DNA of 32,235 bases from Streptomyces sp. WM6378 (lineage in GTDB: Bacteria; Actinomycetota; Actinomycetes; Streptomycetales; Streptomycetaceae), in NCBI RefSeq assembly GCF_001279695.1, contig NZ_LGDD01000342.1:1-32235 (forward strand), read 5' to 3'. Every line of letters starts with the position of its first letter. Positions within the stretch are counted from its first letter, which is position 1. The notes under the pieces are model-generated. The model saw only the letters and a list, made by a program, of their open reading frames with translations, searched no databases and was not told where the DNA came from. The position numbers were made by a program, and so were the translations under genes. This document shows, piece by piece, positions 6,914 through 14,840 of this stretch.

Positions 6914-7441
6914 ATGCAGCGAATCCTGGTGGCCGGGGCGACGGGCTCCGGCAAGTCCACCCTGGCGCGCGCGGTGAGTACGCGCCTGGAGATCCCGTAC
7001 CACGAAATGGACGAGCTGTACTTCGCGGGCCCGAACTGGAGAGAGAACCCCCAATTCACCTCCCGCATAAGGGAAATAGCCGCCTCCCCAACCTGGATCT
7101 TCGACTCATTCGGCTATCCCGAGGTGCGCGACCTGCTGTGGGAGCGGGCCGACACGGTGGTGTGGCTGGACTACCCGAGGCGCGTAGTGATGCCCCGAGT
7201 GCTGCGCCGCTCACTGCGCAGAACGGTACTGCGAGAACGACTCTTCAACGGCAACAGGGAAACCCTGACGGACTGGTTCACCCGGGACCACCCGGCCCGC
7301 ACCTCCTGGACCCAGCACGGACCCCGCAGGGCGGAAATCGGAGCGCGGGCCGGAGACGCGCGGTTCGCGCCACTGCGCACCCTGCGATTCACCGCCCCGC
7401 GCGCAGCCGCTGGTTGGCTGCGAACGCTGCCGGGGTCGTGA
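6914..7441 (+). CDS. AAA/P-loop kinase, adenylate-kinase-like (topology-modulation type)
   Basis: Protein of 175 aa. Walker A is GATGSGKS (residues 8-15), followed by HEMDELYFAGPNW, a typical substrate-side motif of small P-loop kinases often labelled topology modulation protein. VVWLDYPRRVVMPRVLRRSLRR gives the Walker B-like strand and the arginine-rich lid. The ATG lies 6 nt after TAGCCT (6902-6907) and has no Shine-Dalgarno, so it is probably leaderless. The true substrate, probably a small metabolite or nucleotide, is unknown. Confidence 0.8.
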   Translation: MQRILVAGATGSGKSTLARAVSTRLEIPYHEMDELYFAGPNWRENPQFTSRIREIAASPTWIFDSFGYPEVRDLLWERADTVVWLDYPRRVVMPRVLRRSLRRTVLRERLFNGNRETLTDWFTRDHPARTSWTQHGPRRAEIGARAGDARFAPLRTLRFTAPRAAAGWLRTLPGS

Positions 7442-7489
7442 GCCGGTAGCCTCCGCGCGAAGGGCCGGCCCGCCAACCGCCGCACCCCG

Positions 7490-7495
7490 TACGAT
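7490..7495 (+). promoter_or_regulatory. -10 box of the tRNA-like gene
   Basis: TACGAT lies 9 nt upstream of the predicted 5' end of the tRNA-like RNA at 7505, the spacing expected for a tRNA promoter. No strong -35 is visible. Confidence 0.45.
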
Positions 7496-7504
7496 GCTGA
7501 TCAA

Positions 7505-7581
7505 GGCGGGGTCGTAGCACAGAGGTAGTGCGCCTACACATCATGGAGGAGGACGCCGGTTCGAATCCGGCCGCCCCGCCC
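7505..7581 (+). tRNA. Atypical tRNA-like gene, apparent anticodon ATC
   Basis: The D arm is perfect: GCAC (7517-7520), loop AGAGGTA, GTGC (7528-7531). So is the T arm: GCCGG (7555-7559), loop TTCGAAT, CCGGC (7567-7571). The stretch between them has the exact canonical length. The acceptor is abnormal: GGCGGGG, a bulged T, then CG (7505-7514) pairs with the 9 bases at 7572-7580, giving 9 bp instead of 7. The anticodon stem CCTAC/GGAGG has an A-G mismatch, and the loop ACATCAT has C where position 33 should be T. The apparent anticodon is ATC (7540-7542). No CCA is encoded. It could be a degenerate tRNA, a specialised tRNA or a tRNA-shaped regulatory RNA. Confidence 0.6.
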
Positions 7582-7607
7582 CTCTTCCTTCTACGGCTGA
7601 GGCAGCG

Positions 7608-7637
7608 AAAAGGCCCGGCCGGTGAACCGGTCGGGCC
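7608..7637 (-). terminator. Intrinsic terminator of sodN
   Basis: On the minus strand GGCCCGACCGG pairs with CCGGCCGGGCC around a TTCA loop (7612-7637): 11 bp with one A-C mismatch, followed directly by TTTT (7611-7608). Confidence 0.8.
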
Positions 7638-7702
7638 CCTTCTGAACTCACTGCCTCCCGCGCGTTCGTCGAACGCGCGCGGGGCCGCGAACTCGGCCTG
7701 AG
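7608..7702 (-). ncRNA. sodN 3'UTR, probable s-SodF-like small RNA
   Basis: The sodN message continues about 95 nt past its stop codon and ends at a strong terminator. It contains an internal hairpin, GCGCGTT-CGACG-AACGCGC (7660-7678, minus strand). Between the two hairpins is an unpaired stretch with GGGAGGCAG. In S. coelicolor the sodN 3'UTR is processed into a stable RNA of about 90 nt, s-SodF, which pairs with sodF mRNA so that iron SOD is off when nickel is present. The length and position here match. The sodF target is outside the window, so pairing cannot be checked. Confidence 0.55.
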
Positions 7703-8098
7703 TCAGGCCTTCTTCGTCTCCCAGAAAATGCGGTCGATCTCGGCGATGAGGTCGAGCGCCTTCTGGCCGGTCGCCGGGTCGGTCGACGCCTTGGCGGCCG
7801 AGAGGGCCTTCAGGGTGTCGTTGACCAGCTGGTGCAGCTCCGGGTACTTCTCGAAGTGCGGCGGCTTGAAGTAGTCGCTCCACAGCACCGAAACGTGGTG
7901 CTTGGCGAGCTCCGCGCGCTGTTCCTTGATGACCACGGCACGGGCACGGAAGTGCGCGTCCTCGTTGGCCTGGAACTTCTCCTGTACGGCCTTGACCGAC
8001 TCCGCCTCGATGCGGGCCTGGGCCGGGTCGTACACACCGCAGGGCAGGTCGCAGTGCGCGCTGACCTTCACCTTGGGGGCAAACAGGCGGGAAAGCAT
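7703..8098 (-). CDS. sodN: Nickel superoxide dismutase
   Basis: Protein of 131 aa that dismutates superoxide in the cytoplasm. A 14-residue propeptide (MLSRLFAPKVKVSA) precedes HCDLPCGVY, the nickel hook. After cleavage the new N-terminal His, Cys2 and Cys6 bind nickel; here they are His15, Cys16 and Cys20 of the precursor. The four-helix-bundle part with ARAVVIKEQRAELAKHHVSVLWSDYFKP is typical. GGAAGG is well placed before the ATG. The processing peptidase gene sodX is divergent at 8274. The 3'UTR probably yields a regulatory RNA. In Streptomyces expression depends on nickel through Nur. Confidence 0.97.
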   Translation of the reverse strand: MLSRLFAPKVKVSAHCDLPCGVYDPAQARIEAESVKAVQEKFQANEDAHFRARAVVIKEQRAELAKHHVSVLWSDYFKPPHFEKYPELHQLVNDTLKALSAAKASTDPATGQKALDLIAEIDRIFWETKKA

Positions 8099-8135
8099 TG
8101 AGCTGTCCTTCCTCGTGATCGTCTTCTCAGGTGGG

Positions 8136-8165
8136 ACATTACTCGGTGAGAGACGCGATTTCGCG
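8136..8165. promoter_or_regulatory. sodN promoter region with a palindrome
   Basis: On the minus strand the -10-like TAATGT (8141-8136) would give a 5'UTR of about 30 nt for sodN. Upstream of it is CGCGA-TT-TCGCG (8154-8165), a short palindrome in the -35 region, between sodN and sodX. No convincing Nur box is seen. Confidence 0.4.
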
Positions 8166-8273
8166 GGTGCCCCCGTGGGCTTAGGTCAAAAGTCCAGGGT
8201 CACCATGGGACTCGTGGCGGAACGTACCGTGGGAGTGGTGGCGGGGTGCCGGTGGCCGGGAGGTGGGTGACGT

Positions 8274-8699
8274 ATGACGGATGAGGGGCGGGAGCCGAGG
8301 GTGCCGTTGGGGATCGCCGAGGTCCTGGGGACCTCGATGGTTCCCACGCTGCTGCACGGGGATCAGCTGCTCGTGCATTACGGGGCCGAGTTGCGGGCCG
8401 GCGACGTGGCCGTGCTGCGGCACCCTCTGCAGCAGGATCTGCTCATCGTCAAGCGGCTCATGGAGCTGCGCGAGAGCGGCTGGTGGGTGCTCGGGGACAA
8501 CGCGGACGACGAGGTCGTGGACAGCCGGGCCTTCGGCGCCGTGCCCATGGAGCTCGTGCTCGGCCGGGTGCGCGGGCGGTTCCGGCCCATGACGGCCGGC
8601 CGCCGCCGCACCGTCGGCTACTTGGCGTCCTGGGTCGTCTCGTCGGTCAGGCCGGTGCTCTCCGACCGCTCGGTCTCCAGGCGCTTGCGGGCCCGGTAG
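8274..8699 (+). CDS. sodX: Nickel-type superoxide dismutase maturation protease SodX
   Basis: Protein of 141 aa related to S26 signal peptidases; it removes the SodN leader so that the His1 nickel ligand is exposed. GTSMVPTL holds the catalytic Ser21. LLIVKRL holds the general-base Lys60. GDNADDEVVDSR is the conserved box following. GGGAGG lies 9-10 nt before the ATG. Unlike secretory signal peptidases it has no clear N-terminal membrane anchor. Its last 82 bp overlap the convergent CGNR gene on the other strand. Pairing with sodN is the standard actinomycete arrangement. Confidence 0.93.
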   Translation: MTDEGREPRVPLGIAEVLGTSMVPTLLHGDQLLVHYGAELRAGDVAVLRHPLQQDLLIVKRLMELRESGWWVLGDNADDEVVDSRAFGAVPMELVLGRVRGRFRPMTAGRRRTVGYLASWVVSSVRPVLSDRSVSRRLRAR

Positions 8700-9232
8700 G
8701 CGGCCACGTTCGCCCGGGTCGCGCAGCGGTCCGAGCAGTAGCGGCGCGAGCGGTTGGTCGAGGTGTCCAGGTAGGCGTTGCGGCACGGCGCCGCCTGGCA
8801 CAGGCCGAGCCGGTCGACCCCGTACTCCGTGAGGTGGAAGGCCAGGCCCATGGAGGCGATCGCCGCGTAGCCCGCCGTCGCGTTCGACGGGTGGTCGGCG
8901 AGGTGCATGTGCCACAGCGGACGGTCGTCCTCGTCCCGGTGCTCGTGGCCCGACACCTGCGGGCTGACGGGGAACTCCAGGAGCAGCGAGTTGAGCAGGT
9001 CCACCGCCTGGACCTCCTCGCCCCCGTCCGCCGCCTCGAAGACCGCCCGCAGCCGGGCGCGTACCGAACGGAAGCGCGTCACGTCCGCGTCCGTCGCCCG
9101 GCGGGCCGCCGACTTGTTCCCGCCGAACAGTTCGCGCACCGCGTCGACCGAGGTCAGCGAGTCCTTGTTGCGGGCCGGCTCCTCGGTGTTGACCAGGCGC
9201 ACGGCGTAGTCCGAGTAATAGGCCAGTTCCAC
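8618..9232 (-). CDS. CGNR zinc-finger / ABATE domain transcriptional regulator
   Basis: Protein of 204 aa. The N-terminal ABATE-like domain (about 1-140) begins with the typical YAVRLVNTEEP. The C-terminal zinc finger has Cys145, Cys150, Cys166 and Cys170 in CQAAPC...YCSDRC, followed by ATRANVAAYRARKR, a basic helix that probably contacts DNA. GTG at 9232 follows AAGGA at 6 nt. The last 82 bp are antisense to the end of sodX. The target is unknown; the divergent methyltransferase gene, with a palindrome in the shared 101-bp region, is a candidate. Confidence 0.88.
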   Translation of the reverse strand: MELAYYSDYAVRLVNTEEPARNKDSLTSVDAVRELFGGNKSAARRATDADVTRFRSVRARLRAVFEAADGGEEVQAVDLLNSLLLEFPVSPQVSGHEHRDEDDRPLWHMHLADHPSNATAGYAAIASMGLAFHLTEYGVDRLGLCQAAPCRNAYLDTSTNRSRRYCSDRCATRANVAAYRARKRLETERSESTGLTDETTQDAK

Positions 9233-9288
9233 TTGTAGTCCTTACGGCGGCGGTCTATGGTCTGGAGTGTTCACAGGTAACGGCTGGG

Positions 9289-9303
9289 TACCCTTCGAGG
9301 GTA
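9289..9303. promoter_or_regulatory. Palindrome between the CGNR and methyltransferase genes
   Basis: TACCCT-TCG-AGGGTA is a perfect 6-bp inverted repeat in the 101-bp divergent intergenic region, 31 bp before the methyltransferase start. It could be an operator for the CGNR regulator or a small leader hairpin. Confidence 0.4.
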
Positions 9304-9333
9304 TTACAGACTGGCTTCGTAGGAGGGATCGCG

Positions 9334-10107
9334 GTGTCGGAGACTGTCACTGGGGCCGGTACGGGCACCAACTGGCGAGGCTGGCAGGACAGCTGGGACA
9401 GGCAGCAGGAGTGGTACATGCCGGACCGCGAGGAGCGCTTCCGGGTCATGCTCGACATGGTCGAGGCCTGCGTCGGTCCCGCGCCGCGCGTGCTCGACCT
9501 CGCGTGCGGTACGGGGAGTATTACGGACCGGCTCCTCAAGAGGTTCCCGGACGCGGTCAGTACGGGGGTGGATCTCGACCCCGCGCTCCTCGCCATCGCC
9601 GAGGGCACCTTCGCCGGGGACCCGCGCGTCACCTTCGTGACCGCCGACCTCAAGGACCCGGAGTGGGTTCGGTCGCTTCCGTACGACTCCTACGATGCCG
9701 TCCTCACTGCCACCGCCCTGCACTGGCTGCACAGTGAGCCGCTCGCCGCGCTCTACGGGAAGGTCGCCGGGCTCGTCCGGGACGGCGGTGTGTTCATGAA
9801 CGCCGACCACATGATCGACCCCGCCACCCCGCGCATCAACGCCGCCGAACGCGCCCACCGGCACGCCCAGATGGACCGCGCCAAGGCCGCCGGCGCCGTC
9901 GACTGGGCCGACTGGTGGGCGCTGGCCGCCGAGGACCCCGTACTCGCGGAGCCGACCGCCAAGCGGTACGAGATCTACGGCGAGCACGCCGACGGCGACA
10001 TGCCCTCGGCCGCCTGGCACGCCGAAACCCTGCGCGCGGCCGGCTTCGCCGAGGCCCGCCCGGTATGGGCCTCGCCCTCGGACACGCTGCTGCTCGCCCT
10101 CAAGTAG
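9334..10107 (+). CDS. Class I SAM-dependent methyltransferase
   Basis: Protein of 257 aa. Motif I is VLDLACGTGS (about 53-62), and GVDLDPALLAIAE is the acidic motif II region that binds the SAM ribose. The sequence YDAVLTATALHWL follows. The general look is that of trans-aconitate-methyltransferase-like enzymes acting on small molecules. GTG at 9334 is chosen because AGGAGG lies 8-9 nt upstream. It is a single gene ending at a strong two-way terminator. The substrate is unknown. Confidence 0.88.
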   Translation: MSETVTGAGTGTNWRGWQDSWDRQQEWYMPDREERFRVMLDMVEACVGPAPRVLDLACGTGSITDRLLKRFPDAVSTGVDLDPALLAIAEGTFAGDPRVTFVTADLKDPEWVRSLPYDSYDAVLTATALHWLHSEPLAALYGKVAGLVRDGGVFMNADHMIDPATPRINAAERAHRHAQMDRAKAAGAVDWADWWALAAEDPVLAEPTAKRYEIYGEHADGDMPSAAWHAETLRAAGFAEARPVWASPSDTLLLALK

Positions 10108-10122
10108 CCAAGTGGCGCATGA

Positions 10123-10162
10123 AGAAGGGGGGTTACCGGCCGCGGCCGGTAACCCCCCTTCT
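10123..10162. terminator. Bidirectional terminator between the methyltransferase and ABC transporter genes
   Basis: A perfect 40-bp palindrome centred between 10142 and 10143, with GGGGGGTTACCGGCCG in the left arm. It lies between convergent genes and serves both strands. The trailing T-runs are short. Confidence 0.85.
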
Positions 10163-10173
10163 CTCGTGGCTGC

Positions 10174-10941
10174 TTACAGCACCTTCGACAGGAACGACTT
10201 CGTCCGGTCGTGCTGAGGGTTCGTCAGGACGTCGCGCGGATTGCCCGCTTCGACCACCACGCCGTCGTCCATGAAGACCAGCGAGTCGCCGACCTCACGG
10301 GCGAAGCCCATCTCGTGGGTGACCACGATCATCGTCATGCCGTCCTCGGCGAGGCCGCGCATGACGTCCAGGACGTCGCCCACCAGCTCGGGGTCGAGCG
10401 CCGAGGTCGGCTCGTCGAAGAGCATCAGCTTCGGCTGCATCGCGAGCGCCCGGGCGATCGCCACGCGCTGCTGCTGGCCGCCGGAGAGCTGCGAGGGGTA
10501 GTTGCCCGCCTTGTCGGCGAGGCCGACCCGGTCGAGCAGCTTCAGGGCCCGCTCGCGGGCCACCGCCTTCGACTCCCGCTTGACCTGGACCGGCGCCTCC
10601 ATGACGTTCTCCACGGCCGTCATGTGCGGGAACAGGTTGAAGCGCTGGAAGACCATGCCGATGTCCCGGCGCTTCAGGGCGACTTCGCTGTCCTTCAGCT
10701 CGTAGAGCTTGTCGCCCTTCTGCCGGTAGCCGACCAGGTCGCCGTCGACGTACAGGCGTCCGGCGTTGATCTGCTCCAGGTGGTTGATGCACCGCAGGAA
10801 CGTCGACTTGCCGGAGCCGGACGGGCCGATCAGGCAGAACACCTCGCCCTCGGCCACCTCCAGGTCGATGCCCTTGAGGATGTGGGCGGGGCCGAACGAC
10901 TTGTGGACGCCCTCCGCCTTGACCATCGGTTGTGCAGTCAT
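10174..10941 (-). CDS. Polar amino-acid ABC transporter, ATP-binding protein
   Basis: Protein of 255 aa. Walker A is GPSGSGKST (39-47), Q-loop [10 protein letters not shown] (about 98-107), signature LSGGQ (152-156), Walker B with LMLFDEPTS (172-180) and the switch His209. The whole closely follows GlnQ/GluA-type ATPases. It is the third gene of a substrate-binding protein, permease, ATPase operon; its ATG lies 4 nt after the permease stop. Confidence 0.95.
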   Translation of the reverse strand: MTAQPMVKAEGVHKSFGPAHILKGIDLEVAEGEVFCLIGPSGSGKSTFLRCINHLEQINAGRLYVDGDLVGYRQKGDKLYELKDSEVALKRRDIGMVFQRFNLFPHMTAVENVMEAPVQVKRESKAVARERALKLLDRVGLADKAGNYPSQLSGGQQQRVAIARALAMQPKLMLFDEPTSALDPELVGDVLDVMRGLAEDGMTMIVVTHEMGFAREVGDSLVFMDDGVVVEAGNPRDVLTNPQHDRTKSFLSKVL

Positions 10942-10945
10942 GGGA

Positions 10946-11881
10946 TCACCGCCGCCAGTTGGAGAGGGAGAGCAGGTTCGACTTGATGCGCTCCAGCGGC
11001 GTGGGCGGCAGGGCGCGCAGCGAACCGCGTGCGAAACGGCGCTCCAGGTAGTACTGGCCGACGCTGAACACGCTGGTCAGAGCCAGGTACCAGATCGAGG
11101 CGACGAAGAGCATCTCCATCACCGCGAACGAGGTCGCGGCGACGTCCTGGGCACTGCGCAGCAGGTCCTGGTACTGGACGGCGACGACAAGCGACGAGGT
11201 CTTGAGCATGTTGATGAACTCGTTGCCCGTCGGCGGGATGATCACCCGCATCGACTGGGGGAGCACGACGCGGCGCATGGTCTGCATCTGGGTCATGCCG
11301 AGCGCGTGCGAGGCCTCGGTCTGGCCCTCGTCCACCGACTGGATGCCGGCCCGGACGATCTCCGCCATGTACGCGCCCTCGTTCAGGCCGAGGCCGAGCA
11401 GGGCGGCGAGGAACGGAGTCATGACCGCGGTCATGTAGTCCTTGTAGAACCCGAGGTTCAGGATCGGGAAGATCAGCGCCAGGTTGAACCAGATCAGGAG
11501 CTGTACGTAGACCGGGGTGCCGCGGAAGAACCAGATGTACAGCCAGGCGACCGAACTGGTCACCGGGTTCTTCGAGAGCCGCATCACGGCGAACAGCACG
11601 CCGAGCGCGAGGCCCACGGCCATGGAGACGACGCTGATGAGCACGGTGTGCCACAGGCCGGTCAGGATGCTGGAGTCGAACAGCTTGTCCGTGACGGTGG
11701 CCCAGCGCACATTGCCCTGGGCGAACGCGTACCCGAGCGCGCCGAGTACGGCGACGACGAGTACGGCGCTGATCCAGCGGCCGTAGTGGCGCACCGGGAT
11801 GGCACGGATGATGTCCGGCGGGACCTGCTCCGGGGCGGCGTCCGCCGGACCGGAGGGGGTCTTGTCGAGCTTGTCAGTCAC
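10946..11881 (-). CDS. Polar amino-acid ABC transporter, permease
   Basis: Protein of 311 aa. The N-terminal ~35 residues are polar and cytoplasmic. A membrane helix about 38-55 precedes the core permease domain of the HisM/GlnP type. The EAA loop reads [43 protein letters not shown]. Only one permease gene is present, so the channel is probably a homodimer. The GTG at 11881 is 27 nt after the binding-protein stop. Confidence 0.93.
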   Translation of the reverse strand: MTDKLDKTPSGPADAAPEQVPPDIIRAIPVRHYGRWISAVLVVAVLGALGYAFAQGNVRWATVTDKLFDSSILTGLWHTVLISVVSMAVGLALGVLFAVMRLSKNPVTSSVAWLYIWFFRGTPVYVQLLIWFNLALIFPILNLGFYKDYMTAVMTPFLAALLGLGLNEGAYMAEIVRAGIQSVDEGQTEASHALGMTQMQTMRRVVLPQSMRVIIPPTGNEFINMLKTSSLVVAVQYQDLLRSAQDVAATSFAVMEMLFVASIWYLALTSVFSVGQYYLERRFARGSLRALPPTPLERIKSNLLSLSNWRR

Positions 11882-11908
11882 AGCGACTGCCCTTCAGTGG
11901 TGCGCGGG

Positions 11909-12865
11909 TCAGGAGCCGCCGTTGATGGCTGCCTTGGTGACGGCGCCCTGCGCGCCGCCCCACTTGTCGATCGCCGTCTTGTACGTGCCGTCCGCGATGA
12001 TCGCGTCCAGCGCGGCCGAGAGGGCGTCGCGCAGCTGGGTGTTCTTCTTGTCCACCGCGATGCCGAACGGGCCCGCGTCCGACTTGTTGGCGACCGCCTC
12101 GAAGTCGGCGCCGCCGCCCGCGGTCTTCGCGATGTACGCGGCGACGGGGGAGTCGTTCAGGTCGGCCACCGCGCCGCCGGCCTTGACGCGGGTCTGCGCC
12201 TCGGCGTCGGTGGCGTAGGGCTCGAAGGCCAGCTCGCCCTTGCCGTCCGTCTTGCACTTGGCGGCGAGGTCCTTGGCGGCCTGCTCATAGGTGGTGCCGC
12301 GCTGCACGGCGATCTTCTTGCCGCAGAGGTCGTCGGTGGACTTGATGCCCTCCGGGTTGCCCTTCTTGACCAGGATGCCGGTGCTCGCGGTGTAGTAGTC
12401 GACGAAGTCGACGCCCGTACCGGTCTTCTTGCCGTCCTTGTCGAGGCCCTGCTGGCGGGCCTTGGTGTCGCTCACCGAGGACATGACCGCGTCGTAGCGG
12501 CCGGTCGGCAGCGCGCCGAGGAGGGTGTCGAAGGTGCCGCTGGTGAACTCGAACTTCACGCCGAGCTGCTTGCCGAGGGCGGCGGCGATGTCGGGGTCGA
12601 TGCCGACGATGGTCTCGCCCTGCTTGAACTCCATGGGCGCGTACGTGGCGTCCGTACCGATCTTGATGACGCCGGCCTTCTGGATGTTCGCGGGCAGCTT
12701 GGAGAAGAGCGGGGCGGAGCTGGAGCCCGAGGAGTCGGGGGCCGAGCCCTTCTTCGTCTGGTCACCGCAGCCGGTGACCAGCAGGGCGCCCGCGACCGCG
12801 ATCGCGCCGACCGCGGCAATCCGGGACTTGGCGGCGGTCGTACGGCGGGTGGTGCTTGCGGTCAT
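11909..12865 (-). CDS. Polar amino-acid ABC transporter, substrate-binding lipoprotein
   Basis: Protein of 318 aa. The signal peptide ends in the lipobox VTGC (Cys33); twin Arg at 7-8 leaves Tat export possible. The mature part is a family 3 periplasmic-binding fold: IKIGTDATYAPMEF is the entry motif, followed by GIDPDIAAALGKQLGVKFEF and LCGKKIAVQRGTTYEQ. This is the glutamine/glutamate/histidine class, but exact ligand prediction is not safe. The ATG at 12865 has GGAGGAA upstream; an in-frame extension to 13003 lacks coding character. First gene of the operon. Confidence 0.93.
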   Translation of the reverse strand: MTASTTRRTTAAKSRIAAVGAIAVAGALLVTGCGDQTKKGSAPDSSGSSSAPLFSKLPANIQKAGVIKIGTDATYAPMEFKQGETIVGIDPDIAAALGKQLGVKFEFTSGTFDTLLGALPTGRYDAVMSSVSDTKARQQGLDKDGKKTGTGVDFVDYYTASTGILVKKGNPEGIKSTDDLCGKKIAVQRGTTYEQAAKDLAAKCKTDGKGELAFEPYATDAEAQTRVKAGGAVADLNDSPVAAYIAKTAGGGADFEAVANKSDAGPFGIAVDKKNTQLRDALSAALDAIIADGTYKTAIDKWGGAQGAVTKAAINGGS

Positions 12866-12975
12866 GGTCGGGTTCCTCCGGCAGATGTTGAGTGGAGTGG
12901 CCATGGAGTGCGTACGAAACGACGACGCACAGGTCCTGGGCGGTGGTCGTGCACGCATCCTCGGGTGTCGCGACC

Positions 12976-12997
12976 GCGGTGTGAACCGCGTGTGAAG
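12976..12997 (-). promoter_or_regulatory. PHO-box-like tandem repeat upstream of the amino-acid ABC operon
   Basis: On the minus strand CTTCACACGCG and GTTCACACCGC are adjacent 11-bp direct repeats. This is the unit length and GTTCACC-like core described for PhoP direct repeat units in Streptomyces. They lie about 110 bp before the binding-protein start. Control by PhoP is inference. Confidence 0.45.
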
Positions 12998-13355
12998 TCG
13001 CATCTTGCCATTCGGACCCCGGAAATCAGGGTCGCAGAGATGTCAAAATCGGATAACGGGTCACCCCCCGAACCCCAACAAGCCGGTACCCCAAGGCCCA
13101 CCGGGCCGGACCATGTGCGGGAAGTGTCCGCGGGGACCGGAGAATCTCCGGTTCATCTCGCGTTGTGGACATGTTCCATGCCGCGTATGAGACTTGTCGT
13201 GACATCACACCAAGAGTCGTGTCACGGTACGGAGACCGCTTGTGACCGGGCGTCGGCGCTGGGCCAATATGGACTCGTCGGCGGACGTCAATGTCCGGTA
13301 AGAAGGATCCTTACACCCCTCATCCGGGGCTCAGGGCGCGTGTGCGGCGCGCCCG

Positions 13356-13414
13356 CGCGTACGTACCTCCACCCCGCGGGGCGGGCCAACCGCCCTCAGC
13401 GGGGAACGTACGCG
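13356..13414 (+). other. Long nested hairpin in the presumed malic enzyme leader
   Basis: Arms CGCGTACGT (13356-13364) and ACGTACGCG (13406-13414) pair over 9 bp. Inside, CCCCGC (13372-13377) pairs with GCGGGG (13399-13404), and GGGCGG (13379-13384) with CCGCCC (13390-13395), closing on a 5-nt loop. This gives 21 bp in three nested helices, 70 bp before the start codon. No T-run follows, so it is not a simple terminator. Confidence 0.5.
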
Positions 13415-13483
13415 GGTCCGCCCACCCCTCCTCAACAAGGAGTGGCCACCCTCAACTGATGAAGACTTAAGGGGTAAAACACA

Positions 13484-14692
<1,209 letters not shown>

Positions 14693-14717
14693 TACGTTCC
14701 GGGAGCTGTTCGTACCA

Positions 14718-14757
14718 AGCCGTGCCGGGCTTTCCTTCGGGGGAGCCCGGCACGGCT
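14718..14757 (+). terminator. Intrinsic terminator of the malic enzyme gene
   Basis: A perfect 14-bp stem beginning AGCCGTGCCGGGCT (14718-14731) and closing with AGCCCGGCACGGCT (14744-14757), loop of 12 nt, then CTTTCG. Confidence 0.85.
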
Positions 14758-14840
14758 CTTTCGTGGCTCTTCCCGGCGTGCGGGGTGTCACAGCCGTGGG
14801 AGGTTCCGGCGGCCGGGCCGCGCGCTCTAGGGTCAGGGCC

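Larger units (their letters stand above)
12866..13483. other. Long divergent intergenic region between the ABC operon and malic enzyme
   Basis: 618 bp with no convincing gene. It holds the PHO-box-like repeat for the ABC operon (12976-12997), the inverted repeat CGTGACA/TGTCACG (13198-13204 and 13220-13226), a weak promoter TGTGAC-N18-CAATAT (13241-13270), a small AAGGATCCTT palindrome (13303-13312), and the long nested hairpin at 13356-13414. AAGGGG before the malic enzyme ATG is the ribosome-binding site. Confidence 0.6.

Noticed and set aside
7538..7551. Reading the tRNA-like gene as an elongator Met or Ile tRNA with anticodon CAT
   Set aside because: Placing CAT (7542-7544) in the anticodon with T at position 33 leaves the flanking 5-bp stem with three mismatches; the ATC register gives four of five pairs.
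12866..13003. N-terminal extension of the amino-acid binding protein up to 13003
   Set aside because: The extension is Arg/Pro/Thr-rich without coding bias and would bury the lipoprotein signal peptide. The ATG at 12865 has a good ribosome-binding site.
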